Notes: generated by a model not told the origin, from the letters alone. Shown: positions 33,615-42,389, counted from the first letter of the stretch. The stretch is DNA of 64,000 bases from Candidatus Metalachnospira gallinarum (GCA_904378045.1 CAJFHC010000003.1:30432-94431), one strand, 5' to 3'. Made by a program: numbers and translations.

Positions 33615-35908
33615 GATTCGTAAACCAACCGATAAGAAAAAAGGACGCCGAACAGCTTCTTTCGGGCAAACCGGTCTATACTCAGGACATTGCCCCCAAG
33701 GACTGCCTTGTCGTTAAAATACTCCGTTCAAAATACGCCAACGCGATAATTAGGGATATCGACTTTTCCGCCGCCATGAAGGTGGACGGTATGGAAGCCG
33801 TTTTCACTTGGAAAGACGTACCGCAGGACAGCAGACGTTTTACCCTTGCCGGAGAGACATATCCAAATACCAGCCCGTTTGACAGGCTCATCCTTGACCG
33901 CCACATGCGTCATGTCGGCGATGTGGCCGCCATTGTTGCCGGAAGGGATGAAAAATGCGTAAACAAGGCGCTTTCCCTTATAAAAGTTGATTATGAGGTG
34001 CTGGAGCCCGTTCTTGACTTCCATAAAGCCCTGGATAATCCTGTCGTTGTCCATCCGGAGGATAACTGGGAGCTTCTCTGTCCTCTTGGTGCGGATAGAA
34101 TGAGGAATCTCTGCTCCCACAGCGAATCCTCAAACGGAGACGTGGACGAAGTTCTCAAAGGCTGCGACGTTGTCATCGACAGGACATACCATACAAAGCC
34201 CAATCAGCAGTGTATGATGGAGCCGTTCTGCACATGGTGCTCAATAGACGCCATGGGCAGGCTGAACGTAGTCAGCTCCACCCAGATCGTTTTTCACTGC
34301 AGAAAAATAATAGCCGCCGCCCTGGGCATACCCAATTCCAAAGTGCATGTGTCTAAGCCCCGTATCGGCGGAGGATTCGGAGCGAAACAGACCTCCGTGT
34401 CCGAAATATATCCCGCCTTTGTCACATGGAAAACAAAAAAGCCCTCCATGATTGTTTTCACCCGTGAGGAATGTATGACGGCCTCATCGCCACGTCACGA
34501 AATGGAGCTCCATGTTCGTGTGGGAGCGTCAAAGGACGGAACAATCCGTGCCATAGATCTCTATACGCTTTCCAACACGGGCGCCTACGGAGAGCACGGC
34601 CCCACGACCGTCGGCCTTTCGGGACACAAATCCATACCAATATACAGGACAGAGGCCTACCGTTTCCGCTGCGACGTTGTATATACAAACGTAATGTCAG
34701 CGGGCGCTTACAGAGGCTACGGAGCTACCCAGGGTATTTTTGCCGTGGAGTCGGCCGTAAATGAGCTTGCCCATGCCCTTGATATGGATCCGATGGACAT
34801 AAGAGAAAAGAATATGGTTCACGAGGGCGACATTATGCCTGCCTACTACGACCAGCTCAACACGAGCTGCGCCCTGGACAAGTGTCTGGCAAGGGTAAGA
34901 AAAATGATAGACTGGGACAACAAATATCCCGTAAAATATATGGGCGGAACAAAGGTTAGAAGCGTCGGAACGGCTATGGCCATGCAAAGCTCTGGAATAA
35001 CGAACATAGACGTCGGCTCAGCCATAATAAAGCTGGAAGAAGGCGGATTTTACACGCTTCTTCACGGGGCCGGCGATATGGGTACGGGCTGCGACACCAT
35101 TCTTGCCCAGATAGCCGCTGAGGTACTGGAATGTGACTGCGATATGATAAACGTACCTCCCGCCGATACCGACACCTCTCCCTATGATTCCGGCTCCTAC
35201 GCCTCAAGAACCACCTATCTGACAGGAAAGGCCGTGGAAAACTGCGCCCGCAGTCTGAGGGAAAAGATCATTGCCCTTGGAGCGAGAATGCTTGGATGCG
35301 AAACGGAGGACGCTGAATTTAACGGCGAACGGGTAATATGCAAAAAAGACGGAAAATTTGTTTCTTTGTTTGAGCTGGCGGAGGCTTCCACCACGGACAA
35401 CAATCTTGCCCTTATCGCTTCCGATTCCCACAGCTCATCCATTTCTCCACCGCCGTTTATTGTCGGAGCCGTGGAGCTTGAGACCGACCTTGAGACCGGA
35501 GAGGTGAAGGTCATAAACTACGCCGCGGCCGTGGACTGCGGAACGCCCGTCAACACAAATCTCGCAAGAGTACAGGCCGAGGGTGGCATAGTTCAGGGCA
35601 TAGGAATGGCTCTTACGGAAAACGTCACCTACGACGGCAGCGGCCATGTGCTTGAAAACTCGTTTATGCAGTATAAAATACCTTCAAGGCTTGACATCGG
35701 GCATATAGACGTCGTCTTTGAAAGCAGTTACGAGAAAGAAGGCCCCTTCGGAGCCAAGTCCATCGGAGAGGTAGTCATAAACACCTCCGCCCCCGCCATA
35801 GCCGACGCCGTTTATAACGCCACCGGCGAAAGGTTCAGGGAGCTTCCCATAACTCCGGAAAAAATAGCGATGGCCGTGGAAAAGAACGGCTCGCCGTTTC
35901 TGAAATAA
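33611..35908 (+). CDS. Xanthine-dehydrogenase-type molybdopterin-binding catalytic subunit
   Basis: The 765-residue large subunit where hydroxylation occurs at the molybdenum centre. Motifs include GGGFGAKQ (near 258-265), AYRGYGATQ near 363 and the catalytic glutamate in GPFGAKSIGE (Glu720). Purine hydroxylation, such as hypoxanthine to xanthine, is likely from the family and from the two adenine deaminases in this window, but aldehyde or other heterocycle substrates cannot be excluded. No molybdopterin-maturation or selenium-insertion genes are adjacent. A strong terminator follows. Confidence 0.92.
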   Translation: MRFVNQPIRKKDAEQLLSGKPVYTQDIAPKDCLVVKILRSKYANAIIRDIDFSAAMKVDGMEAVFTWKDVPQDSRRFTLAGETYPNTSPFDRLILDRHMRHVGDVAAIVAGRDEKCVNKALSLIKVDYEVLEPVLDFHKALDNPVVVHPEDNWELLCPLGADRMRNLCSHSESSNGDVDEVLKGCDVVIDRTYHTKPNQQCMMEPFCTWCSIDAMGRLNVVSSTQIVFHCRKIIAAALGIPNSKVHVSKPRIGGGFGAKQTSVSEIYPAFVTWKTKKPSMIVFTREECMTASSPRHEMELHVRVGASKDGTIRAIDLYTLSNTGAYGEHGPTTVGLSGHKSIPIYRTEAYRFRCDVVYTNVMSAGAYRGYGATQGIFAVESAVNELAHALDMDPMDIREKNMVHEGDIMPAYYDQLNTSCALDKCLARVRKMIDWDNKYPVKYMGGTKVRSVGTAMAMQSSGITNIDVGSAIIKLEEGGFYTLLHGAGDMGTGCDTILAQIAAEVLECDCDMINVPPADTDTSPYDSGSYASRTTYLTGKAVENCARSLREKIIALGARMLGCETEDAEFNGERVICKKDGKFVSLFELAEASTTDNNLALIASDSHSSSISPPPFIVGAVELETDLETGEVKVINYAAAVDCGTPVNTNLARVQAEGGIVQGIGMALTENVTYDGSGHVLENSFMQYKIPSRLDIGHIDVVFESSYEKEGPFGAKSIGEVVINTSAPAIADAVYNATGERFRELPITPEKIAMAVEKNGSPFLK

Positions 35909-35921
35909 GCCTAAATAAATC

Positions 35922-35958
35922 GGCTCACTCATATTTTGAAAGAGTGAGCCTTTATTTT
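35922..35958. terminator. Bidirectional terminator after the molybdenum hydroxylase operon
   Basis: GGCTCACTC pairs with GAGTGAGCC around 11 bases and is followed by TTTATTTT on the plus strand; upstream A-rich sequence allows action on the minus strand too. It ends the operon and the convergent small gene that stops at 35957. Confidence 0.9.
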
Positions 35959-36247
35959 ATCCCATAATGACAACCGTTGCCGTTTTCTCTATTGTCTCGC
36001 CGTTTTTCTCCGCTATTATGTCCAATGTATATGTTCCCGGAGAATTTATATCTATGTCGTCCCTGTATTCCAGCGTTACGCCTCTTTTATTTCCTTTGAT
36101 CTCCACGAAATCGTCCACGCAGAAAGCCTCTCCGGCGGCTATTTCTATTCTGTCCGGAACGATTATGTCAAATTTCTCCGCCCTTAAGCGTAAAAACAGG
36201 CAAAACAACAATAAAACAATTATTACCATAACCATACGTTTTTTCAT
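35957..36247 (-). CDS. Small membrane-anchored Ig-like (DUF5011-like) protein
   Basis: A 96-residue protein with an N-terminal hydrophobic segment (MVMVIIVLLLFCLFLRLRA) and then one beta-sandwich of the bacterial Ig-like type: DIIVPDRIEIAAGEAFCVDDFVEI ... INSPGTYTLDIIAEKNGETIEKTATVVI. This DUF5011-like repeat usually occurs in large surface proteins; here it stands alone, anchored by the N-terminal helix. It is divergent from the XRE regulator. Function unknown. Confidence 0.7.
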   Translation of the reverse strand: MKKRMVMVIIVLLLFCLFLRLRAEKFDIIVPDRIEIAAGEAFCVDDFVEIKGNKRGVTLEYRDDIDINSPGTYTLDIIAEKNGETIEKTATVVIMG

Positions 36248-36330
36248 TCGCTCACATCCTAATAAATATATTTACTAAAGTCAATAATAATCGAAATTAA
36301 ATGATACCATCAAATAAAGGGGTGGGCGAA

Positions 36331-36561
36331 ATGGCAGGCTATAAGGCGGACTATGTTCAGCGAATAAGAAACTTGAGGGAGGACAGCGACAAGACCCAGG
36401 CGGAAATAGCGGAGATCCTCGGCACGTCCCAGACAATGTACGCCAGATACGAACGTGGCGCAAACGAGCTGCCGCTAAGGCACCTTATAACGCTCTGCGA
36501 ATACTACCATGTCTCGGCCGACTATATACTCGGGCTGTCCGACAAAAAGAAAAACATTTAA
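36331..36561 (+). CDS. XRE-family transcriptional regulator (small)
   Basis: A 76-residue protein with one helix-turn-helix: YVQRIRNLREDSDKTQAEIAEILGTSQTMYARYERGANELPLRHLITLCEYYHVSADYILGLSD. The domain fills the chain, and the C-terminal SADYILGLSDKK is typical of solitary Cro/CI regulators. The ATG at 36331 is preceded by AAGGGG. It is immediately followed by a PAP2 phosphatase gene with a hairpin between them. No target can be named; the adjacent genes are candidates. Confidence 0.9.
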   Translation: MAGYKADYVQRIRNLREDSDKTQAEIAEILGTSQTMYARYERGANELPLRHLITLCEYYHVSADYILGLSDKKKNI

Positions 36562-36563
36562 AA

Positions 36564-36617
36564 ACCTCGGAAAATATGCTATCATCAGAAATAGTTATTT
36601 CCCGAGGTGATTTTTTT
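36564..36617 (+). terminator. Terminator-like hairpin that contains the PAP2 ribosome binding site
   Basis: ACCTCGG (36564-36570) and AAATA (about 36572-36576) pair with TATTT and CCGAGGT (36596-36608, one bulged C), followed by seven T. The 3' arm includes the GAGGTG ribosome binding site of the PAP2 gene, and the T run ends in its TTG start codon. If it forms, it would both terminate transcription from the XRE gene and hide the ribosome site. Confidence 0.65.
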
Positions 36618-37122
36618 GTCAGAAAAAATTTGTTTGGATGCAAAAATATATTTAAGTATATATAACTTTGTGAAAAGTCATCCGTCTCTCCACAAACCAG
36701 TCATAGTTGTCAACGACTTGTCGCCCAAAATTATGATGGTGCTTTTTTACGGAATGATGCCCATACTCGTTTTAACGCTGGATCCGAGGATATTTGCCTT
36801 CGCGGCCTGTCCCCTTGTCGAGCTGCTGCTTGTGACAAAATTCAGGAATAAAATAGACCGTCCCCGCCCGTTTGACGTGCTTGACGTTACGCCTCTTGAA
36901 AAGCACTCCAGCGGCCACAGTTTCCCAAGCCTGCACTGCTCCAGCTCATTTGTAATAACAATGGCTCTGTTCTACATACATCCTTATCTGGGAGCCGCCG
37001 GGCTGGCCGTTTCTGTTTTCGTGGCCGTTTCCAGGCTCCTTTCCGGAGTTCATTATCCGTCGGACATACTTGCCGGCATAATAATTGGTCTGCTTTTTGG
37101 CACGCCCTATCTGTTTATATGA
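36616..37122 (+). CDS. PAP2-family membrane phosphatase
   Basis: A 168-residue membrane lipid phosphatase-type protein. All three PAP2 motifs are present: KFRNKIDRPRP, SGHSFPSLH and SRLLSGVHYPSD, with the catalytic histidines intact, set in about five hydrophobic segments. Likely substrates are undecaprenyl pyrophosphate or phosphatidate-like lipids. I chose the TTG at 36616, seven bases after GAGGTG; the GTG at 36607 is part of that site. Its start codon lies at the end of a terminator-like hairpin. Confidence 0.88.
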   Translation: MSEKICLDAKIYLSIYNFVKSHPSLHKPVIVVNDLSPKIMMVLFYGMMPILVLTLDPRIFAFAACPLVELLLVTKFRNKIDRPRPFDVLDVTPLEKHSSGHSFPSLHCSSSFVITMALFYIHPYLGAAGLAVSVFVAVSRLLSGVHYPSDILAGIIIGLLFGTPYLFI

Positions 37123-37307
37123 TGCTGAGTCCGGATGATTATTCGGCGCTTTGTTATGCCCAAACGGACCGTCACGCTTTTGATGACGTTATGCGCATAC
37201 TGTTTGTCTATCCGTGTTCCGGCAAAAAAACATTAAAAATTATAAAGTGCGGAGTCTGCAATGTTAAATATGTGATAAAATATTTAACAGAGAATAAAAT
37301 GGCCTAA
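37119..37307 (+). CDS. Small ORF coupled to the PAP2 gene (62 residues)
   Basis: The ATG overlaps the PAP2 stop (ATATGATG), and the frame stays open for 62 codons in the same direction, ending 24 bases before the MATE gene. The product has four cysteines, including CGVC, and a basic C-terminus. It has no ribosome site of its own beyond coupling, and I recognise no family. It may be a real small protein or a chance frame. Confidence 0.4.
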   Translation: MMLSPDDYSALCYAQTDRHAFDDVMRILFVYPCSGKKTLKIIKCGVCNVKYVIKYLTENKMA

Positions 37308-37331
37308 CGGCCGTGAAAAGAGGAGTTATAA

Positions 37332-38693
37332 ATGAGCAAAAGTTCCACGGCGGCTATGAGCGAGGATTTTCAGGCCGCGAAATTCAAAAAAATGACCGAG
37401 GAACCGGTGGATAAACTTATACTGGAGCTTGCGGTGCCTACAATAGCCAGCATGCTTATCACATCCATATACAATATGGCCGACACATACTTTGTCGGAA
37501 AGATCGGCACCAGCGCAACGGGAGCCGTCGGCGTTATTTTCCCGCTGATGACGCTTATACAGGCGGTCGGCTTCCTTTTCGGACATGGCTCGGGAAATTA
37601 TATGGCAAGGCAGATGGGAGCCCAAAAGGTGAAGGAATGCAACGAAATGGCTTCGACCGGATTTTTCTGGTCGCTTATCGGAGGGTTCCTTATAATGGCT
37701 TTCGGCCTTATTTTCAGCGGCCCCCTTGTAACGGCTCTTGGAGCCACGGACACCATTCGTCCCTACGCCCTTGATTATATGTTCTACATACTTTTCGGAG
37801 CGCCGATAATGACGGCTTCGTTCACTCTGAATAATCAACTCAGGTTCCAGGGCAACGCCTTTTACGGAATGATCGGAATAATGACCGGCGGTATTTTGAA
37901 TATAGTCCTTGACCCGGTATTCATATTCGCCTTTAGATTCGGCGTCGCCGGAGCGGCAATGGCCACGTCGCTGAGCCAGTTGATCAGCTTTGTCATACTT
38001 GTTGTGTTCACCAATAAAAAGAGCATACCTCTAAGCATAAAAAACGTAAGATTCAATCTCCATTATGTAAAGGAGATACTCAGGGGCGGACTCCCGTCTC
38101 TGTTCAGGCAGGGCTGCAACAGCCTTTCGTTCGTATTCCTGAACCATGCCGTCGGAATATACGGAGACGCGGCGATAGCGGCTATGACAGTAGTACAAAG
38201 GATAGTAAACTTCGCCTTTTCCGCGATGCTCGGCTATGGACAGGGATTCCAGCCCGTATGCGGCTTCAACTTCGGAGCGAAAAAATATGACAGGGTTAAA
38301 AAAGGCGTCAGCTTCTGCGTTAAATCATCCCTCATTGCGCTTATTATTTTCGCAGCGCTCGGCGTTGTGTTCGCTCCAAATCTTGTGGCGGCGTTCAGGG
38401 ACGACCCGGATGTAATCGAGATAGGCGTCAGGACTCTCCGCTGGCAGTGCCTTACTTTCCCGCTTCTCGGATGGGTAACGATATGCAATATGCTCACCCA
38501 GACCATAGGATATACGGTAAGGGCGTCCATACTTGCCACGTCAAGACAGTTCCTGTTTTTCATTCCCTGCCTGTATATTCTTTCGGCGGCGTTCGGGCTT
38601 ACCGGCATAGAATGCACCCAGTCCGCGGCGGACGTAATATCCTTTGTGGTATCCGTGTTCATAGGCGTTGACGTGCTTAGAAAAATGAAATAA
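37332..38693 (+). CDS. MATE-family multidrug exporter
   Basis: A 453-residue membrane antiporter with about twelve hydrophobic segments, exporting cationic drugs or metabolites in exchange for sodium or protons. The N-terminal KLILELAVPTIASMLITSIYNMADTYFVGKIG and the repeated pattern in the second half (AIAAMTVVQRIVNFAFSAMLGYGQGFQPVCGFNFGAKKYD) are typical. AGAGGAG precedes the ATG. It lies in line behind the XRE-PAP2 group, so the small regulator could control it; this is inference. Confidence 0.92.
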   Translation: MSKSSTAAMSEDFQAAKFKKMTEEPVDKLILELAVPTIASMLITSIYNMADTYFVGKIGTSATGAVGVIFPLMTLIQAVGFLFGHGSGNYMARQMGAQKVKECNEMASTGFFWSLIGGFLIMAFGLIFSGPLVTALGATDTIRPYALDYMFYILFGAPIMTASFTLNNQLRFQGNAFYGMIGIMTGGILNIVLDPVFIFAFRFGVAGAAMATSLSQLISFVILVVFTNKKSIPLSIKNVRFNLHYVKEILRGGLPSLFRQGCNSLSFVFLNHAVGIYGDAAIAAMTVVQRIVNFAFSAMLGYGQGFQPVCGFNFGAKKYDRVKKGVSFCVKSSLIALIIFAALGVVFAPNLVAAFRDDPDVIEIGVRTLRWQCLTFPLLGWVTICNMLTQTIGYTVRASILATSRQFLFFIPCLYILSAAFGLTGIECTQSAADVISFVVSVFIGVDVLRKMK

Positions 38694-38710
38694 AACCGTA
38701 AATCAATCAA

Positions 38711-38755
38711 AAACCGGATGGCTTTAATACTCTGCCACCCGGTTTATTTTTATCG
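38711..38755. terminator. Bidirectional terminator between the MATE gene and valS
   Basis: AAACCGG and TGGC pair with GCCA and CCGGTTT around 11 bases, with one unpaired base on each side, followed by TTTATTTTTAT. It separates convergent genes. Confidence 0.85.
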
Positions 38756-38774
38756 ATTATTGTTTTGCCGATTA

Positions 38775-41414
38775 TTATTTTTTAAGCGTCTCAAGTCTTT
38801 CCTCGATCTGTTTGAGAGTCTCTTTATATTTTACTCCCTTAGCCTTTTCTTCTTCTATTACATTGGCGGGAGCCTTTGCTATGAAGCCCTGGTTAGCGAG
38901 CTTCTTCTCAACCCTCTCAACCTCCTTGAGCATTTTGTCGCGCTCCTTTGTAAGGCGTTCTATTTCCTTGCCGATGTCCACAAGCTCGGCGAATGGCATA
39001 TAAAGCGTAGCTCCGGGGATGGCCGCTGATACGGCGTCGGAATCTATGCCGTCCTTGCCTTCCTGGATAACAAGTTCGGAAGCGTAAGCAAGGGTTTTGA
39101 AGAATACCTCGCTTCTTTCAAACACATCGGCAATGGCGCTGTCGGATGTAACAACATATACCTTTGCCTTTTTGCTCGGCACAACATTCATTTCCGCTCT
39201 TATGTTTCTTATGGCTCTTACGGCTTCCTTGATAAGATCGATCTCGGCCTCGTTTTCGGTGAAATTCCATTCAGCCTTGTACTCGGGCCATGCGGAAAGC
39301 ATTATTGTTTCCTCGTCACTCTGGAGATGGGTGAATATCTCCTCCGTTATGAACGGCATAAACGGATGAAGGAGCTTGAGAGCGTTTATGAGCACAGTCT
39401 TAAGCGTCCATAAAGCCGCGTCTCTTGTGCTGTCTTCCTTATTGTAAAGACGGGGTTTAACCATCTCTATATACCAGTCGCAGTATTCATCCCAGAGGAA
39501 ATCCCTGATCTTCTGAGCGGCAAGGCCGAGCTCATAGGATGTGAGGTTATCGGTAACTTCCTTTGTAAGGGTATTTACCTTGCTGAGTATCCATTTGTCG
39601 GCGCTTGTAAGATAAAGGAGCCTGTCATCGTCCTTATCGTCCTCAAGATTCATAAGCACGAAACGTGAAGCGTTCCACAGCTTGTTGTTGAAGTTTCTGC
39701 AATCGTCAAGTCTCTCCCAATAGAAACGCATATCGTTTCCGGGAGCGTTTCCGGTAACAAGCATAAGACGGAGGGCATCGGCGCCATATTTATCTATAAC
39801 GTCGATGGGGTCGATTCCGTTTCCGAGGCTCTTTGAGAATTTACGTCCCTGGTCGTCACGGATAAGTCCGTGGATAAGGACGTCGTGGAAAGGACATTCG
39901 CCTATCTGCTCAAGACCGGAGAATACCATCCTTATTACCCAGAAGAATATTATGTCATATCCCGTTACCATTGTGTCCGTAGGATAGAAATGCTTGAGTT
40001 CCTCCGTGTCGTCGGGCCATCCGAGGGTTGAGAAAGGCCACAGAGCCGATGAGAACCAAGTGTCAAGGGTATCTTCGTCCTGCTTGAACTCCGTTCCTCC
40101 GCATTTTGAGCATACAAGGCCTGAAGGATCCTTTGTAACTTCTATATGTCCGCACTTCTGGCAGTAATAAGCCGGTATTCTGTGACCCCACCAGAGCTGA
40201 CGTGATATGCACCAGTCTCGTATGTTGTCAAGCCAGTGCATATACACCTTTCCGAAGCGGTCGGGTATGAAGCGGAGCGTTCCGTTTTTGTATACCTCTA
40301 TGGCGGGCTTTGCCAGCTCGTCCATCCTTACGAACCACTGGAGCTTTATCATAGGCTCAACGACCTCATTGCATCTTTCATGCACGCCTACGGAGTGAGT
40401 AATGTCCTCAACGCGTACAAGAAGCCCCAGATCCTCAAGTTCCTTAACAATGAGCTTCCTTGCCTCGTACCTGTCCATACCCTCGTATTTTCCGCCGTTG
40501 GCGTTGATCGTTCCGTCATCGTTGAAGACGTTGATCTTAGGAAGGTTATGGCGTTCGCCCACCTCATAGTCGTTAGGGTCGTGGGCGGGTGTTATTTTAA
40601 CTACGCCTGTACCGAATTCCATATCAACGTAGGAATCGCCTATGATGGGAATTTCCTTGTTGACGATGGGCAGAACAGCCGTCTTTCCGATGAGATGCTT
40701 ATATCTGTCGTCCGCGGGATTAACGGCAACGGCCGTATCTCCGAGCATGGTTTCCGGACGTGTGGTGGCAAGCTCAAGGAAATCGTCCGTTCCGGCGATG
40801 GGATATTTTATGTGCCAGAAATGTCCGGCCATATCGACATGGTTGACTTCCGCGTCGGAAATTGTTGTCTGGCATTTAGGGCACCAGTTTATGAGCTTTT
40901 CTCCCCTGTAGATATAGCCTTTGTTATAGAGGCGGATGAACGTCTCAAGAACGGCCTTTGAGCATCCCTCGTCCATTGTGAAGCGCACTCTGTCCCAGTC
41001 GCAGCTTGAGCCGAGCTTTCTGAGCTGCATAAGTATTTCCGAACCGTACTCCTCTTTCCAGGCCCATGCTCTCTCAAGGAACTGCTCACGGGTTATATCG
41101 TTTTTTGTAAGGCCTTCCTCTGCCATTTTCTGAACGATCTTTACCTCGGTGGAAATGGAGGCGTGATCCGTTCCGGGAACCCATAAAGCGTTATAGCCGC
41201 TCATCCTTTTCCAGCGGATAAGAATGTCCTGAAGAGTATTGTCAAGGGCATGTCCCATATGGAGCTTGCCTGTGATATTCGGGGGCGGCATAACTATTGT
41301 AAAAGGTTTTTTTGACTTATCGACTTCGGCATGAAAATATTTTTTATCAAGCCATTTGCCGTAAATGCGTTCTTCGATACTCGGATCGTATGTCTTTTCA
41401 AGTTCGTGGATCAT
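38775..41414 (-). CDS. valS: Valyl-tRNA synthetase
   Basis: Charges valine onto tRNA-Val and edits threonine. The 879-residue class I synthetase has the HIGH-type motif PPNITGKLHMGHAL (about 42-55), the connective-peptide editing domain (TTRPETMLGDTAVAV, VGVHERCNEVVEP), zinc-binding cysteine pairs (CPKC, CQKCGH and CSKCG), the KMSKS-type GRKFSKSLGNGIDP, and a C-terminal coiled coil (ELVDIGKEIERLTKERDKMLKEVERV). GGAAAGG precedes the ATG. Expression is controlled by a T-box leader. Confidence 0.97.
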   Translation of the reverse strand: MIHELEKTYDPSIEERIYGKWLDKKYFHAEVDKSKKPFTIVMPPPNITGKLHMGHALDNTLQDILIRWKRMSGYNALWVPGTDHASISTEVKIVQKMAEEGLTKNDITREQFLERAWAWKEEYGSEILMQLRKLGSSCDWDRVRFTMDEGCSKAVLETFIRLYNKGYIYRGEKLINWCPKCQTTISDAEVNHVDMAGHFWHIKYPIAGTDDFLELATTRPETMLGDTAVAVNPADDRYKHLIGKTAVLPIVNKEIPIIGDSYVDMEFGTGVVKITPAHDPNDYEVGERHNLPKINVFNDDGTINANGGKYEGMDRYEARKLIVKELEDLGLLVRVEDITHSVGVHERCNEVVEPMIKLQWFVRMDELAKPAIEVYKNGTLRFIPDRFGKVYMHWLDNIRDWCISRQLWWGHRIPAYYCQKCGHIEVTKDPSGLVCSKCGGTEFKQDEDTLDTWFSSALWPFSTLGWPDDTEELKHFYPTDTMVTGYDIIFFWVIRMVFSGLEQIGECPFHDVLIHGLIRDDQGRKFSKSLGNGIDPIDVIDKYGADALRLMLVTGNAPGNDMRFYWERLDDCRNFNNKLWNASRFVLMNLEDDKDDDRLLYLTSADKWILSKVNTLTKEVTDNLTSYELGLAAQKIRDFLWDEYCDWYIEMVKPRLYNKEDSTRDAALWTLKTVLINALKLLHPFMPFITEEIFTHLQSDEETIMLSAWPEYKAEWNFTENEAEIDLIKEAVRAIRNIRAEMNVVPSKKAKVYVVTSDSAIADVFERSEVFFKTLAYASELVIQEGKDGIDSDAVSAAIPGATLYMPFAELVDIGKEIERLTKERDKMLKEVERVEKKLANQGFIAKAPANVIEEEKAKGVKYKETLKQIEERLETLKK

Positions 41415-41457
41415 TATATCTTTCCTTTCCGTGATTAAAAAATCCGCAGTTATATAA

Positions 41458-41697
41458 TAAAAAAGACTTGCGCCACTAAAAGGGCGAAAGTCCGCGGTAC
41501 CACCTTAATTCCCGTATAACAATACGGCTCTTGGCCTTAACGCGGCCGACGTTTCCGGCTAATGATTCTTTCTCACCGGAACTGCTGACGGGCTACCTTC
41601 ATCCGCGGTATTTCCCGCCGTGTCTTTCAGCCTTCGGACACAGCTCTCTTTTGGATACCGAGGAATACTCCTCCCGATAATCGCATTTGATACATAT
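41458..41697 (-). promoter_or_regulatory. T-box riboswitch controlling valS
   Basis: The leader contains the invariant T-box AAGGTGGTACCGCGG (about 41494-41508), then a terminator GACTTTCGCC/GGCGCAAGTC with six U (41458-41492). Upstream, the stem I AGAGAG element and a specifier-loop context GAAGGTAGCCC are present; the codon there reads GTA, valine, matching the downstream gene. Uncharged tRNA-Val stabilises the antiterminator. Confidence 0.92.
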
Positions 41698-41703
41698 AGA
41701 CTA

Positions 41704-41732
41704 ATAATAGTTAAAACACCCCTGTTTGTCAA
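41704..41732 (-). promoter_or_regulatory. Sigma-A promoter of valS
   Basis: TTGACA (41727-41732) and TATTAT (41704-41709) are 17 bases apart on the minus strand and place the transcript start at the beginning of the T-box leader. Confidence 0.85.
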
Positions 41733-41778
41733 GGGTTTGCCGTCAATATGAGATATGTTTTGGGAAATAGTTGTTTAT

Positions 41779-41998
41779 CCTGTTATATAGAGTGTCGAAA
41801 AAGTCCTTTAGGACTTTTTCGAGTTTAAATTAAGGCAATAAATCCCTATTTCTGCGGAAAGCCCTGAACTTTGTCAGGGCGCAGAATTTTCCTCGGCGGA
41901 AATGAATTCCGCCTGCGGAATAAACTCAGGAGGGTCTTGCCCTCCCGAACCCTCCCGCTCACAATGGATTAGTTTTTTGACAGTCTGCCTGTTATATA
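41779..41998. repeat. Dispersed intergenic repeat, copy R1, with flanking 11-bp direct repeat
   Basis: The element occupies 41790-41987. It opens with AGAGTGTCGAAAAA and closes with the inverse of AGACTGTCAAAAAA, giving imperfect terminal inverted repeats (12 of 14). CCTGTTATATA occurs directly on both sides (41779-41789 and 41988-41998), as expected for a target-site duplication. The left arm has a perfect hairpin TCGAAAAAGTCC-TTTA-GGACTTTTTCGA and a GCCCTGA/TCAGGGC hairpin. About 80 bases in the centre differ from copy R2 and hold their own hairpins. No coding capacity is visible. Confidence 0.75.
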
Positions 41999-42314
41999 AA
42001 CGATATTTTTTATATTATTGTCTGCCGAGGTTAAATTAATACTTATAAATAATATCCATTCGTAAAATTCGAGTAACTAAGAAACGTCTGAAAATAATTT
42101 AATATAAAAAAGTGAAAATTTGTTATTTACGCCTTTAATAAAAAGATTTGACATAAAAAATCAGAATGTCTTCCGGGAAACAATAAATTTAACAAAACTT
42201 ATATGAGATAGAGTTTATGACATAATTTTAACCTAAGAGGAAATTTTTTTACAAAAAAAATATAAGTTCTTTATTTTTACTTTGACTATTACTTAATTTA
42301 CCGCTTGTCGAAAT
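41999..42314. other. A/T-rich intergenic stretch upstream of the nfeD operon
   Basis: About 315 bases of strongly A/T-rich sequence with no ORF, no DnaA-box cluster and no recognised RNA. Two TTTGAC-containing stretches could be alternative promoters, but their -10 regions are poor. I see nothing else in it. Confidence 0.4.
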
Positions 42315-42343
42315 TTGAAAATATACAGTCTCCATGTTATAAT
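42315..42343 (+). promoter_or_regulatory. Sigma-A promoter of the nfeD-SPFH genes
   Basis: TTGAAA (42315-42320) and a perfect TATAAT (42338-42343) are 17 bases apart, 46 bases before the NfeD start codon. Confidence 0.75.
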
Positions 42344-42389
42344 AGTCGGCGTAAGACAGTAGATATATAGATAAATGGAGGTGGCCTAT

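Noticed and set aside
41790..41987. Insertion sequence at the R1 repeat
   Set aside because: No transposase frame in the element; it is treated as a non-coding repeat instead.
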